Under the pieces are notes generated by a model, which was not told the origin of the DNA, ran no database searches, and saw nothing but the letters and a program-made list of their open reading frames with translations. Positions 37,522 to 49,253 of a DNA stretch of 64,000 bases are shown piece by piece. The position numbers and the translations under genes were made by a program. The stretch covers positions 248,001 through 312,000 of the forward strand of contig MU394075.1 of NCBI GenBank assembly GCA_022578605.1. The letters are read 5' to 3'. Source of the DNA: Camillea tinctor. Its lineage: Eukaryota > Ascomycota > Sordariomycetes > Xylariales > Xylariaceae. Position 1 is the first letter of the stretch. Each line of letters starts with the position of its first letter.

Positions 37522-40500
37522 TTATTAGGTAAACCTGCAACTCAGCCTAGGCAATATCTTAGTTTATAGTGAGATGTATCATAAGTGATAACCAAAGAAA
37601 ACCAGAGGTCCCTTTAACCAACCTTACCTAACTTTAAGCGCATCTATTAGTTTAGGCAAGCCCAGATGTTATGTATATTTTAGATAATTTTATGGAATAT
37701 TTTCGAGCTTCTATCTACTAGGAGTGTAGATCAGTAGGTTACCTAGTATGTACATAGTTATTAATACTTATACCTAGTTATATACGTTACGTCATTACAA
37801 ATTCTAGTCACAAACATGAACAACGAGGTCTAAGTCAAATAAAAACAATAATTAACCACACCGTCACGTATTATTAGCCCCGTATCACAAATCAATCACC
37901 GCAAGTCAGTCTACCTAGGTCATGTGCTGCATAATTTTTTTCTTGATCATTCATATGACTAAGATATGTGTATTATCTTACTCTGTTTACTCTATACCTT
38001 GTCACGCCATTTCATTTGCTGTCCTCTTCTGTCTATCCCGCACGAGGGGAACATCGCATCGCATAAACAACGTAATCTGCGTGTCTCTCTTTAGTGCATC
38101 CGTCTTGGTGGGGGGGCTTCCCATCACAGCGGGTGCTACAAGGGGGGGTTGTTTAGATGGGAGTAAGGTATATACATATACATAGTATGTATGTAGGTAC
38201 TGAGGTACATAGGTACTGCACCTAGGGTAAGGAGAGAGGGGGAGGGGGGGTCTGGGAACCACTAAAAGTATCTGCAGTGCACTTTGTAGCTGGAGTTGTC
38301 TCTCACCTACAGATTCGATTTACAATTTGATAGTAGATTTATAGTGTAGATTAGGTAGGTAGGTACATTACCTTCAAGGGAAATCTACAGAAAATAGTGG
38401 GTGTGGCTTCGGTGGCTGGAACTGTCAAAATTGTCGTACTGACCAACCGGAGTTTTGATCCGATCCCATCTCCCCCACACTCCAGGGGTTCTAAGGTTCT
38501 GTATGGATGTTCCAGCTGCATGGCACAGAAACATGAAACAAATTAGAGCATGGGATTAACGGAATCTCCCAGATGGACTGGGTTTATTTTGTGAATTGAG
38601 TAACAACTTACAACACTTTAACTCACTCACCACTACTTTTTCTTTTTTTTTTCTTTCTCCTCCTTTTGCTTCTTCCTCCGCCTCCTCCACCCCCCTCTCT
38701 CCCCCCCTCCCTCTCTCTCTCGATTTCCTTAACCACATGCAATTCGATGACTGTTTTACTTAACCACCTACCTAATGAATATATTCTCACATCTGCCCCA
38801 TCCATCAAACATGGAACAGGGGTGAAAGCGAATCAATTAAACAAATTCCGTCAGACCGAAAATACCCTCCTAGGAAAACGCCACCAAAAGCGAAAGCGAA
38901 GAAAAGAAGAAAAAAAAAAGAAGTAAAGAAGAAAATCATAATATCAGCGAAATGCTCGGTGGTTCTCCCGGAGGTGATGCTACGTAATTAACACAGCGAT
39001 CGAAAGGAAATACTAAAATCAAAAAACGAAATATATCTCTTAATGCAGCCTTTATCAGCTGACGGGAGGTAATGTCGCTTGTGTAAGTGCCGGTGTTTCA
39101 AACAAAAAACTATTGAGTTGAGCTCCCTCCAATGGATAGAGATTTGCTTAGGTATGAGGAAACATTGTTCAATGTTGTTGTTCATGCCAGCTAGCTGTTA
39201 CCTACTTACTACCCACCTAATAGGTACGGAGTGATGAATGGTGCTCAATCTAAGAAGAAAGATTTGAGTTATGTGTGATATCTACCGGGATCCGATGGTA
39301 CTGGCTAACACCATTGAATCTACTAATATACCTAGGTACTAATATCCATACCTACCTTACATACAATATTCACATTCACCAACAACACATACATACACAC
39401 CCGCCCCGCGGGAAACAACCTCACGAACCACGAACTCTGAACCCACAGCCCCTCCCCCCTCTCTCTCACATACAATGCCCGTTATGTAGTCCCCATCTTT
39501 TTTGAAAGTCGGCATCAAGAGATCCCTGTTCCGGTACCTAGTACCTACTAGCGGTTTCTTCCCCTTTTCAGTCTCCTTTGCTATTGCGGGCAAAGAGCAG
39601 CGAAAGTTCGGTGAAGGGGAGAAAATAAACAAAAGACCACGGGTGCCTATTTACGAACGCAGATACATGACCTATACACATAAAACATGCGTGCCCACAG
39701 GAGACGGAAAGACCCCGAATGCTAGGAAGAACAAAATAGGGATCCCATCCCCTCCAACGCCTCTCGGCAGCAAGCCGCTCCCTGCCTTTTACCCATCTTG
39801 CGCCGACTACTGAGCTAGACGTCAGCATCGGCATAATTCGATCCGGTTAGATTGTTTCCTATCCTTGCCTAGTCCCCGGCCGGCTACCCGAAGTAAACCT
39901 TTGCTTTTTTTTCTTTCTTTGTCCTGTCCCCCTTCATTATACGGCGCAGCGGGGGTGAGAGAGGAAGACAGGACAGCAGATTAACCTATATGTCCATTTC
40001 AACAGATTAATGAACCGAGGAGATCCGTTGCCGTCGCTATCACGGTTACTGCTGCCGGGGTGTGAAGGCAGCCTGCTCATCTTCTGAACATATATCTCCC
40101 CGGACCCATTGTTCTCACCCCCCTCTCCCCTGCGTATGTTTGTGTCTACTTCTTCTCATTGCTTACTGGCTAATTAGGCATATCCTATATCTAGCTAATG
40201 CTTAGCATAGCTACCTAGCCAGCTGATACTCTAGCCTTTTCATTACGCTTAAATGGAACGATAGGGGCAAAATACGTACGCAACCTTAGCCGTTTGAAGC
40301 GTCTCTGTTAGGTACGTATGGTGAGTTCTGGTAGGTTAGGCACACATGTAATATACATGTTAGGACTGGGTATTTTGTGATGGGATGTGCCCCCCTCTGC
40401 TTTCACCCCTGGTCGGTAGGCATGCTCGATGGATATGCACATAACCCTTTCCGCCTTACCGCCTCCCGATATGTATGTACATATGTACGCTATGCTGCTG

Positions 40501-43389
40501 CTACCCACATGGCATGACCTGACCTGGCCTGACGCCAGGAGGGGCAGCGAGACGAGGATATTTGAGTATCAAGGTATCTTTTCGTCGAGATGCATTTCAA
40601 GCCACGCACCATCTCGCCCCCAACCTACCTATCGAAGACCATGTAAGGCTGAAAGCGACAGCAGGTAGTGCAATGTGGCGACTGGCAGATAGAGAGATAA
40701 ACATATAGGTAAGAATGAATACATATGCCGGGCTAGATGCCGAAGGTACACCATCCCACCTACCTCCGGGGATACATCGAAGGAGTAGCCTCTGTCGAAC
40801 AGCTTGAGTTGGTTAACGCCACACAAGAGATATGAGATGTGGCTCCCCATCTAAATAGATGAGGCAGTTTGTTAATGCAAAAGATGTAACCTAAGTCTTC
40901 ATGGTGACTAGTCTCTTTCTCGACGCCGGAAACCAAACCCTCCCTAGAGATTTTAAAGCTACAATACGGTATATAACCTTAAGGTAGAGGATACATCGTA
41001 CCCAAGTGAACGGTACTTGTCTGGACCGGGGTTGGATCGTATATACCGCCTTTCACCAGATTCCCCATCGCACGTCAAACGAATCCATGAAGGTAGGGTT
41101 AGTTAGGGCCGGCCCTTCTGTTGTCGATGTCTACCAGGGGGAGGGTTGCTTAACAAATAAATCTCGCCGATTTATCTTCCTGGAGGACCCTCCGTCTGGC
41201 GTGTCAAGGCCCCCTACACCGATTTGAGGGAACTCTAGGGCCTCTGCGTATCTGATCCTTTGATTCTGATCGAGACTTTCAGTGCATTGCATGGCTTTAC
41301 ACTAGGTATGAACTAGGCTAGGGGTCTTAAACGCCTTGCCCCGTTCTCTCAGCAGCTCCGCTGCCAGCCAAATCCAACGGTATGGTAGTATCGGCGGCAA
41401 CCTTTTTTTCTTCTTCATGCTTCCCCCCCCCCTCCCATCTCCCCTACCCATCTCCCTCTGCACCGCTTTCCGCATCTCGATATATGTATCTAAGAACCTA
41501 GAGGCCATGGGCGCACCGTTAGCGCCGAGACCTTTAGAGGAGTGATTTTTTGGACCCTGTCAAGGCGGTTAGTAGCAGTCTGTCATGAGATGGATATGCC
41601 CTGGGTATATAAGGTTTGATTAAGAACCCCTAGCACTGCGGCATGCTGCTGACTCGCGCTCGTCTCTATTGTCTGGCTAAGTGTATCTATCTAGTCTAGA
41701 CCTTGAGGAATAACTAGGGAATCGGTTCCGCATCTGAAGCCATGAAACAGCTTATAGATTGATTATTTACTATCATAGAAGTTAAATTAGATATCTAAAG
41801 TCTTTATGATCGTACTATATCTTGAACTTATAAATATGTAATACTACCTACGTATTACCTAGGGATATACACCACACTAAGCAGCTAGGTTGCTAGGTAT
41901 GTATGTATGTACTAATATCTTCGGAGATTCTCACCTAGCGCCACAATGCATTATCAACGGACCCGACCGGTAGTAGCCTACTGGAAGCGCTACGACAGGT
42001 AGAGCCCCCCTTTCATGCTGCGACTACTAGGGAGCACGCGCGCCCGCTGTAACATGCGGCGGCTGGCCAGATTAACAGTCAGCCAGCCAGCAGTACACTA
42101 GAGAAAAGCATGTATTAGTACATGCTCAAAATCAAACAGCGAGGGCGCCAAGATAAAGAAATGCACTCGCCACAGGTCATCTAGGGTACATCTGAAATGC
42201 CTGGCCTAAGTACCTATCTTCGGGTGGCTTTGACCCCCCTTTCTCCTGTTCCGCTCCATCATTCCAACTCCCTGACTCGGCATACTTGCGGGGCTCTGTC
42301 AACTTCATGGACCTCTTTTCCCGTCTAAACATGTTCTTGTATCGGAGACCCGCTTAATGTGTTCCCGTTGCCGACCGGTCTATCACCGGCTCATGAACAT
42401 CCGATGAACTGTTCCTCTTTTCTTTTCTTTTTTTTCTTTTTCGAGGAGAGGGGAGAGGAGGGGAGGAGAGGAGAAGGTAGCTGACCTCTCACAGCTCTAC
42501 CTGACGCGTTGGTACGAAATCGGGCAGTTCTGGGCACTGATTGGAGGCAGGGATAAAATTATAATCGAACTACTCTTCTACTTCTGACCTCTTCTCGCGG
42601 ACGACGTTCGAGTCGCCGGCCCATGTGAGTACATACGCGCGGCCCCGGTGTCCCCTTATGGGAGAGAGGGGGATACACGAAGCCAGGTCGCACAAAACAT
42701 GCATACATCTACATGCGCGCTACTGACCATCAACCAGGGCGGTGGGAACAAGGTCAACACGCGGGAAAAAGGAAGGGATGTTAGGCTCCAGACAGCGAGA
42801 CAAGCAGAAAGAAAATGAGGCCTCCTCCCCCCTGGGAGGAGTGAGCAGCAGAGCCACGTGGAATCATCGCCTGCCTACCATACGTTCCCGCAACATGTCT
42901 CATATGCGGCGACTCATCCCCAATAAGAAAACAGAAGATAGGCCTCTCTAGACCGGCGGCGATCCCAGCCCAGGTCAGATCAGGTCAGGGAAGACAGCCT
43001 TTTCTACAGGTGCATATGTGCCACGGAACTTCGATGCAGGCGAGCGAGCAATTCGAGCGAACATACGCGACCATCAGCGTTCTACTACTATGGACGGGGA
43101 GGTATTGTATTGGGCAAGAATCATATTCACATGTGTGGGAGAGCTATATCGCTTGCGATCGCCACTCTGTGGCTACACCACCTAAGAGCCGCGCGAGCAA
43201 ATAGCAGAAGCACCGCCTCGTCTCTATCTCCTATTTTCCTTTCTCCATCTCACTTTTCCATTGGTTCTAGAACCTATCTCTACACGTTAGGGCGTCGGCC
43301 GGAACCAATGAAGACGCCCTAGGGGCGTTGGCCGACAGAAGCTGCATGATCTCGCAATCGATGGGGGGGGGGGGGACGATCCATTGTTC

Positions 43390-43401
43390 GCCACATGTGG
43401 C
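43390..43401. repeat. 12-bp palindrome GCCACATGTGGC, copy 1
   Basis: Perfect palindrome with a CACATGTG core. A second copy, extended to 14 bp, lies 0.9 kb away at 44281-44294. Confidence 0.7.
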
Positions 43402-44280
43402 ATTATCTCACTCTTTCTCAAGCTCAAGCCACGAGTCCCTCTCTCCCTCTCTTTCTCACGTCACGCCCTGGGGTGACGTGAGCTACACGACCACGCTTGG
43501 CGGACCACAGACGGGTGCGACTAGAGCACGGAAACTCGTCTGTCGATCGATCGTGGCAGTGACCTGTCCCGCCTAGGTACTGCTACTGCCACTAGCCACA
43601 CGAGCCCTGCGCCGGAAAGCGACCCAATGAACTGAAGATCTGAAGGGGGAAGGGGATTTGCATCTACATGGCGGGCAACGTAATAGTGGCAGGTAAGGTA
43701 GCTATCTAGCAGGTACGTAGGCTGGTAGGTTAGTACCTAACCTTATGTCCTAAAGTGGAGAGAGGCCGCTGTGGAAATACATCACTTTGCCACTGTTGAG
43801 CCACAATGGAGGTAACTGAATAGGTTCCATTGGGGGATGGAGGAGGAGGAGAGGCGGAGAAGGAGGGACTTCTCGCTGGAATAGACTTTGCGCCAGCGAG
43901 CCAATGGAAGCACGGCATTGGGTACTAGACCTTCCACATCCGGCAGTCAATTGACACCCGCCACAGTGGCCTCGAAGTATATGGGGTTTAGGACGTTGGA
44001 GCTTAGGTACCTACGTATTCTCCTCTTTTCTGTCTCACTTTATGTTTTTTTTCTTGACCCTTCCACTTCCATTACTTCTGACTTCTTCTTCTCCCGTCCT
44101 CCTCCCACGCGATGCGCAATTCACTTACATACCTAACCTAGGTGGGCAGGAAGATAGCCTATTAGCCATATTACCCCCCCTGAGAGCTATACGACAGACC
44201 CAGCCGTAGATAGACGAGCCCTACGTCACATACACGATGTATGGGTTGCACAGAATCTCTCTTCCCTCGAGAGCTTTTTT

Positions 44281-44294
44281 TGCCACATGTGGCA
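44281..44294. repeat. 14-bp palindrome TGCCACATGTGGCA, copy 2
   Basis: Perfect palindrome sharing its central 12 bases with the copy at 43390. It may be a bHLH-type binding site (CANNTG core) or simply a chance repeat. Confidence 0.7.
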
Positions 44295-47200
44295 CGTAGG
44301 TAAACAACCAAAGAGGATCGATGGTGCAGCTATCTGCGCGCAAGCCTCATCATCTATCTACTCGGAACGAGCTAGTAGTACTCGCTGGCGGTGGCGGTGA
44401 TCTCTTTGGGGGGGAAGGTAAAAATATCATTGGGCGAGCAAGCCACTTTCTTTTCGTTTGATGGCGACGATCTTTTTGGGGGGGGAGGGGAAGGGGTGCG
44501 AGGGTCTTAGAGGGTTCATTAGCAGACGACCAACCACTACACTACACTAGAAGGAGCGAGTACTTACGATAGATGGCTCGCTCAGGTATCTGCTACTTCG
44601 GCAATACGACCTCGCGCCCTTTTGGGAAGGAAAACAGAAACTCCTACCCTCTCATTAGCCACACGTGCGGCCGAAGCGATGCGGCTAGTGCGTGATCGAC
44701 GTTCTTCGCTGCCGTTTACAGGCGCGATCACAGGGTCCCCCAGAAAACTGAGAGACTGTACTGGTTCGGGGATGGGGTGAAGGAGAGGGGAGGGGGTGCG
44801 CTGACACGCTGGCACGCTATGTACGTACCTTCATGGTGTGTATTTCTGGTCTCGTATTGACGTCTTTGCTATGTGCCGATGGGTAGCCTCATCGCGTTTT
44901 CTCTTCAACTTACTTTTTTTTTTTCAACTTACTCATCTTATCTCGCCTAAGGCCATGTGAGACAGAGTCGTTCTTTTCCTTACGCTACTTTCTTTGCTTT
45001 TTGTCCTTTCCCCTTTGCGAGACAAGGCGGAAGAGAGAGAGGAGGGCGTGATAAGTGATTGGGCATGAATATCAGGATACGTACATAAACCTATCTACTA
45101 CATACGTAGGTAGGTGAAAAGGTAGGGAAGTGAGCTTACCTCACCCACACTCAAGGGCAAGTTCAGAAGTTCCATGCCAAGAGATGTGGTATGTGTGTGT
45201 GTGTGAAGACGGGATGTCACCGTATGATTAGGTCGTCGTAGTGTAATCTTTAGTGTCGATAAACCCACAGAGCGACGCGGGGCCGCGACGATGACGACAC
45301 TGGGCTAGCTGAGATAATACTAACTTAAGCATCCCGTCCATCCACAAGATCTCTCTTCCCGTTGACCCTCTATAGCGCACTAAGTGTCGTGCTCGCCCAC
45401 GATCTCAAACTCGCTCTCTCCATCTTCCGACAAACTAGAGTAAATCCCACAGAGGATTTGTCCGCGCTCGGTACGAGGGTGTCCGTATCAAACAGTCAGC
45501 AGCCCACAGCACTGCCTAAGCTGCTTTGTTTCATGTTCCTGTCTTTTATCCGGAACAGTAAAAATGGTGAAATGGTTCTCCTCCTAAAAAAGTTCGAACA
45601 ACCCATACACGTGTGTCTATTCCGAAAGGTTTGTTTCAAGAATCAACTAAAACCCTCCGAATGACGAAAGAAGAAAAGAAGGAAAATACCTCAGTCCAGG
45701 GTAAGAAGTAAGTATCAGATCTCATAAAAACCCCGATTTACCAAAAACAAAAAACAAAATCCCAAATGACGTCATCTCCGGACGTATGCGAATAGCTACC
45801 TTACCTAGGTCGGTCGGCCTTACTTACCTTGGGCTCGCGCGCAGTTTCTTTCTTAGGGGTAATGTAGCAGTAGGTAGGCTGTAGGGACGAGAAGAAAAAA
45901 AAAGAAGTGCGGGGTGGAGCAGTGGAGAGAGTTTGGTTGTAAGTGGTTCGCAGGGCTTAGCTGAAACTTCGGGGGGCGCGAAGAAAGAGGGCGTCAGCAT
46001 GATGCCTAAGTAGGTAGGTAGATAGTCCATCTACTTACATACCTATCTATGCATGTACATACCTAGGTTAGGTATATCTACCTAACCCCCGAAGCCTTCT
46101 CATGCAAAACAATGAGTGCCATCCTGGTTACGCGCGAACGGTTGGCCAGGGTAAATCACGGGGAAAATATCATATTGATAACCTTGTATACCTACTACCA
46201 ATCCTCCCAAGACAAGACGTCCCACGCTGCCCCCCCATGAGGATTATGCTCCGCGTCTGAGGATTGCAGCAGTATATTCGCTGGATAAAATACCCAAACA
46301 AAGCCAAGCCTTTTGATAACGATTAGGTATAACGGGTGCTAGCTTTCGTGCCATCCGCATAGAGTGGTGTACGTAGCACGCACGATAGCAAGATAGGTAT
46401 TGTACAGAGAGAACGAGAGACAGACAGAGAGAGGGATGCCATGAGTACCACGTAGGCGAAAGAGCGCTCACTCCAAGGGCGGAAGAGAGAGTGGAGGGGG
46501 CGGAGGCATTTCGGGGTAAGTCCGCGCGAGGAGGGCGATGAGATTCGGACATTGTAAGTCAGATGCACATGCTTACATAAATAGTTCACATTGTGCTGTT
46601 GCGTTGTTTTTGGCTGTCTCAGCCGCAATAGTTATAAATACTTCAGTTTTTAGTCATCTGTTGAACTTGTAGGAATTAATTTCTCGTACCATACTATGCT
46701 TAGTATTTTGTATAACTGTCGTAAATTGCTTTACACTTTATTAAATCGCCGTATACTTTTACGGACTACTTGATAGTACTTAAAGCTAAAAGCAACCGTA
46801 AGGTACATCTATGTTACGGGGTTCTACGTACTTTTTAATATATAGTGATTGTATTATATTTTTATATGCAGCCATGTCAGTAAAGAAGACATACAGAACA
46901 ACGGGACTGTATTTAGGTTAAAAACTGTAGAATCTTTTAAAGAATAACTAGAAGTAAGAATGTTTAAAATAGAGATCAATCTGGGCTACATCTTAGCTTT
47001 TTTTTTAAGTGTGTTACGCCCCAGGATTGGTAGGTAACTATATAATACAGAGTTAGGAGAACCTTTTAGCCTCATAGTATGATAATGTTGCCCAATACAC
47101 TATCGTAACAAAGTGATGGTCTTGTTGCGTCGTACTAATTATCCAACCCCCAAACTATCGTGAACCTTTAAGCTTTGTATTTTCGCAGGTTGGAAACCGC

Positions 47201-47587
47201 GCCGTGTAATCATTTCTTCGTTATCAGCCTATTCAAGCTCGTCGTCGACCGAGCCAAGTGCATCTGCCAGCTGCTCAAGAGTGAGGGCTAGAACAATGGC
47301 TGAATACTCATTTACAGACCTCCAGCTTTTTCTGAAATTGTAAGGCCCGTAATAAGCGGAGGCTATTTACCAAGGCCATCTTGTGATCGAAGGGCCGCCA
47401 CAACGTTGTCAGCCTCAGGCTTCCATTGACCGACACATCTCCCCAGTGCATTTATGTTATATAACTACATGATCTGGGGTGCCTACCTACTTCCCACCAC
47501 TTTGCTTCCAACTCATCCGCGCAACTTCTCTTGCACATCAAATCCTCTCACAAGTCTATTGCACAGCCCATAGACCCATCATTCATA

Positions 47588-48490
47588 ATGTTGTCACCAG
47601 CTCAAGCCAAGCCCTCGAAACCAGTCCAGGCTTCCAATAATCCAGCACACCAAAAAGTGAAGGACAAGCTAAAAGTTCTTACACCTAAGTTGTCGAAAAG
47701 AATATGCTACTTTGGAGTGTCTGGAAAAGCTTGAGATCAAGCTTACTATGATTGATTTTGTCAGCGAAAAACTTGGAGATGAAGGCGGGAAAGTTCTTCA
47801 ACCGAAATCTTCTGAGGAGATACAGGTTTACTACGAAGCGAGAAGTCTGTTTGACACTACTGATCTTGCTCCTCCAAGTTCGGCGGGCGATTACAGCCCT
47901 GGAAACTTTCATTGTTCCGATTCTGTGGCGGCTGTTTTCATGGACGTTATCCGACACAAAGACCCAGATGCGAAAGAATATAACATGTAGTAAGTGCAAA
48001 CGCATCTATGAATAATTACGACATACTAGCATGTATATAAACTAATACAAAAACTAGTCGTAGTAGCCTCGGTCAGAAATCAAACAACAAAATAGACTGG
48101 ATGGTTTTATTTGATGTGTGTCCTTGCAACAGTTCTGCATCCGATTATGTATCCTACCTTTTGAACGATGCAACCCTCAAGGAGGGGAAAGTCCTTATTA
48201 GCGAGCTTCAGTGCATGTTCTCCGATATCTACAAAAGATTAAGAAAAGGCCACAAGAAGCCTTCTGTAAGTCTCTAGATCCCGCATCTTCATGGTGAAAA
48301 CTAACTGCTTGACATTTTGCTGATGCAACCGAAGTCTACTATCGTGTCAGGTTCAGACAGAGATCTTAGGGTTATGCAATGCACTTTCGACAGTGATAAG
48401 GGTTTCGGTCCGATGCGAATGTCAGATATCATCAGGCTCGATGGGAATGAAGACGAGATTTTTGATAAAATACTAATAATTTTGCGTTAG
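47588..48490 (+). CDS. Unrecognised multi-exon gene, apparent frameshift in first exon
   Basis: I do not recognise the family. Three segments join well by splice signals: up to 47989, 48058-48265 and 48335-48490. Introns are 68 bp (GTAAGT...CTAAT...TAG) and 69 bp (GTAAGT...CTGAT...AAG), and the frame is kept to a TAG stop. The 5' part begins at ATG 47588 after a CA/CT-rich leader. Its frame must shift by one base near the AAAAG run at 47696-47700 to enter the downstream frame, which opens at 47673. The shifted product would have about 254 residues: a Lys-rich helical N-terminus, an acidic middle, and a C-terminal half with aromatic-acidic beta-like segments. There is no signal peptide or membrane span. 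Alternatives are a weak 61-bp intron (47657-47717, GTGAAG donor), an assembly error, or a start at ATG 47748. The gene sits alone in AT-rich DNA. The intact splice sites argue that it is, or recently was, functional. Confidence 0.55.
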
Positions 48491-49149
48491 TTATTGACCA
48501 AGCCGTGCCTGGAACCTGCGTCAGATAATAACTAGGTAACCCGAAGTCGAATTTGGGACACCGCCTTCTTTGGGAGATAGATATACCCGAATTAGTCGTC
48601 TAGATCCCTTAAAAATGTCACATGTGGGATAAAGCTAGGTACAACCAGTGTATAGTATAGGGGTATGAACGACAAGAACAGATGCTTGTCCTTCCTAATA
48701 CCATAGGGGGCTCTCGCCCCCTATATATAGTGAATGTGAGCTGTACTAGGGGCTCATCTCCTAGTAGGGTAGCGGCTGCTATGACAAAAAATCTAATTTT
48801 TCTTACACTAAATTGCAAAACACCACAGGATAGTTATTATTTAATTCTCTAGCTCACATTACATACACGTGCTGGATATCAGAATTTCATAGGCGACCGC
48901 TATGAAATCTATGGTGGTATATATCGTCAAGTCAACTAAAGTCGCCGACCGTGACAGTAGCTCTATATTTATGAGCTAATTCCTCCTTAGCAACTAACAT
49001 TTCCTTTTGTTCAGAACATTCTATGAATATGGCTGAAGTAACCTATATCATAATGGTGGAGACAAGACAATCAAGAATCTAAGATCAGTCATAATGAGGC
49101 TAAACTGTTTACAACTAAAGCCAGTATATGCTATGAGTCAAAACAACTA
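48491..49149. other. AT-rich intergenic region
   Basis: No gene. It contains a perfect hairpin at 48703-48724 and a nearby weaker inverted repeat (TACTAGG / CCTAGTA, around 48745-48767). Confidence 0.55.
48703..48724. repeat. Perfect 9-bp stem hairpin, 4-nt loop
   Basis: ATAGGGGGC (48703-48711), loop TCTC, GCCCCCTAT (48716-48724). It is GC-rich within AT-rich DNA. It could be part of a MITE or a structured RNA; nothing else defines it. Confidence 0.7.
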
Positions 49150-49238
49150 GCGGGGATAGCTCAGCTGGGAGAGCGTCAGACTGAAGCCAAACTTCATCTG
49201 CTATCTGAAGGTCGTGTGTTCGATCCACACTCACCGCA
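49150..49238 (+). tRNA. tRNA-Phe (GAA) with 16-nt intron
   Basis: The cloverleaf is clear: D-arm GCTC-AGCTGGGA-GAGC, anticodon stem TCAGA/TCTGA with GAA at 49183-49185, T-arm GTGTG-TTCGATC-CACAC and discriminator A. A 16-nt intron (49187-49202) lies after position 37, the canonical site. Without it the tRNA is 73 nt. The acceptor stem (GCGGGGA with TCACCGC) has one mismatch, G5 opposite A68. The gene is probably functional, but the mismatch is unusual. Confidence 0.9.
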
Positions 49239-49248
49239 AAGTTTCTTC

Positions 49249-49253
49249 TTTTT
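49249..49253 (+). terminator. Pol III terminator of tRNA-Phe
   Basis: T5 run starting 11 bases after the tRNA 3' end. Confidence 0.6.

Larger units (their letters stand above)
35780..47587. other. Gene desert downstream of the CP2 factor
   Basis: The first few hundred bases are T-rich and probably the CP2 3' UTR. I find no gene in the remaining 11 kb. It is full of low-complexity DNA: G11 at 36396-36406 and 36421-36431, pyrimidine tracts near 38640-38725, and G13 at 43363-43375. ACCTAGGT palindromes lie at 37913, 39330, 44136, 45803 and 46061. A GC-rich hAT-like terminus is at 37382-37521. Two copies of the palindrome GCCACATGTGGC lie at 43390-43401 and 44282-44293. From about 46600 the composition turns AT-rich. 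Small frames, for example at 39502-39813 and 45362-45664, begin without ATG and have no family features. Confidence 0.5.
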
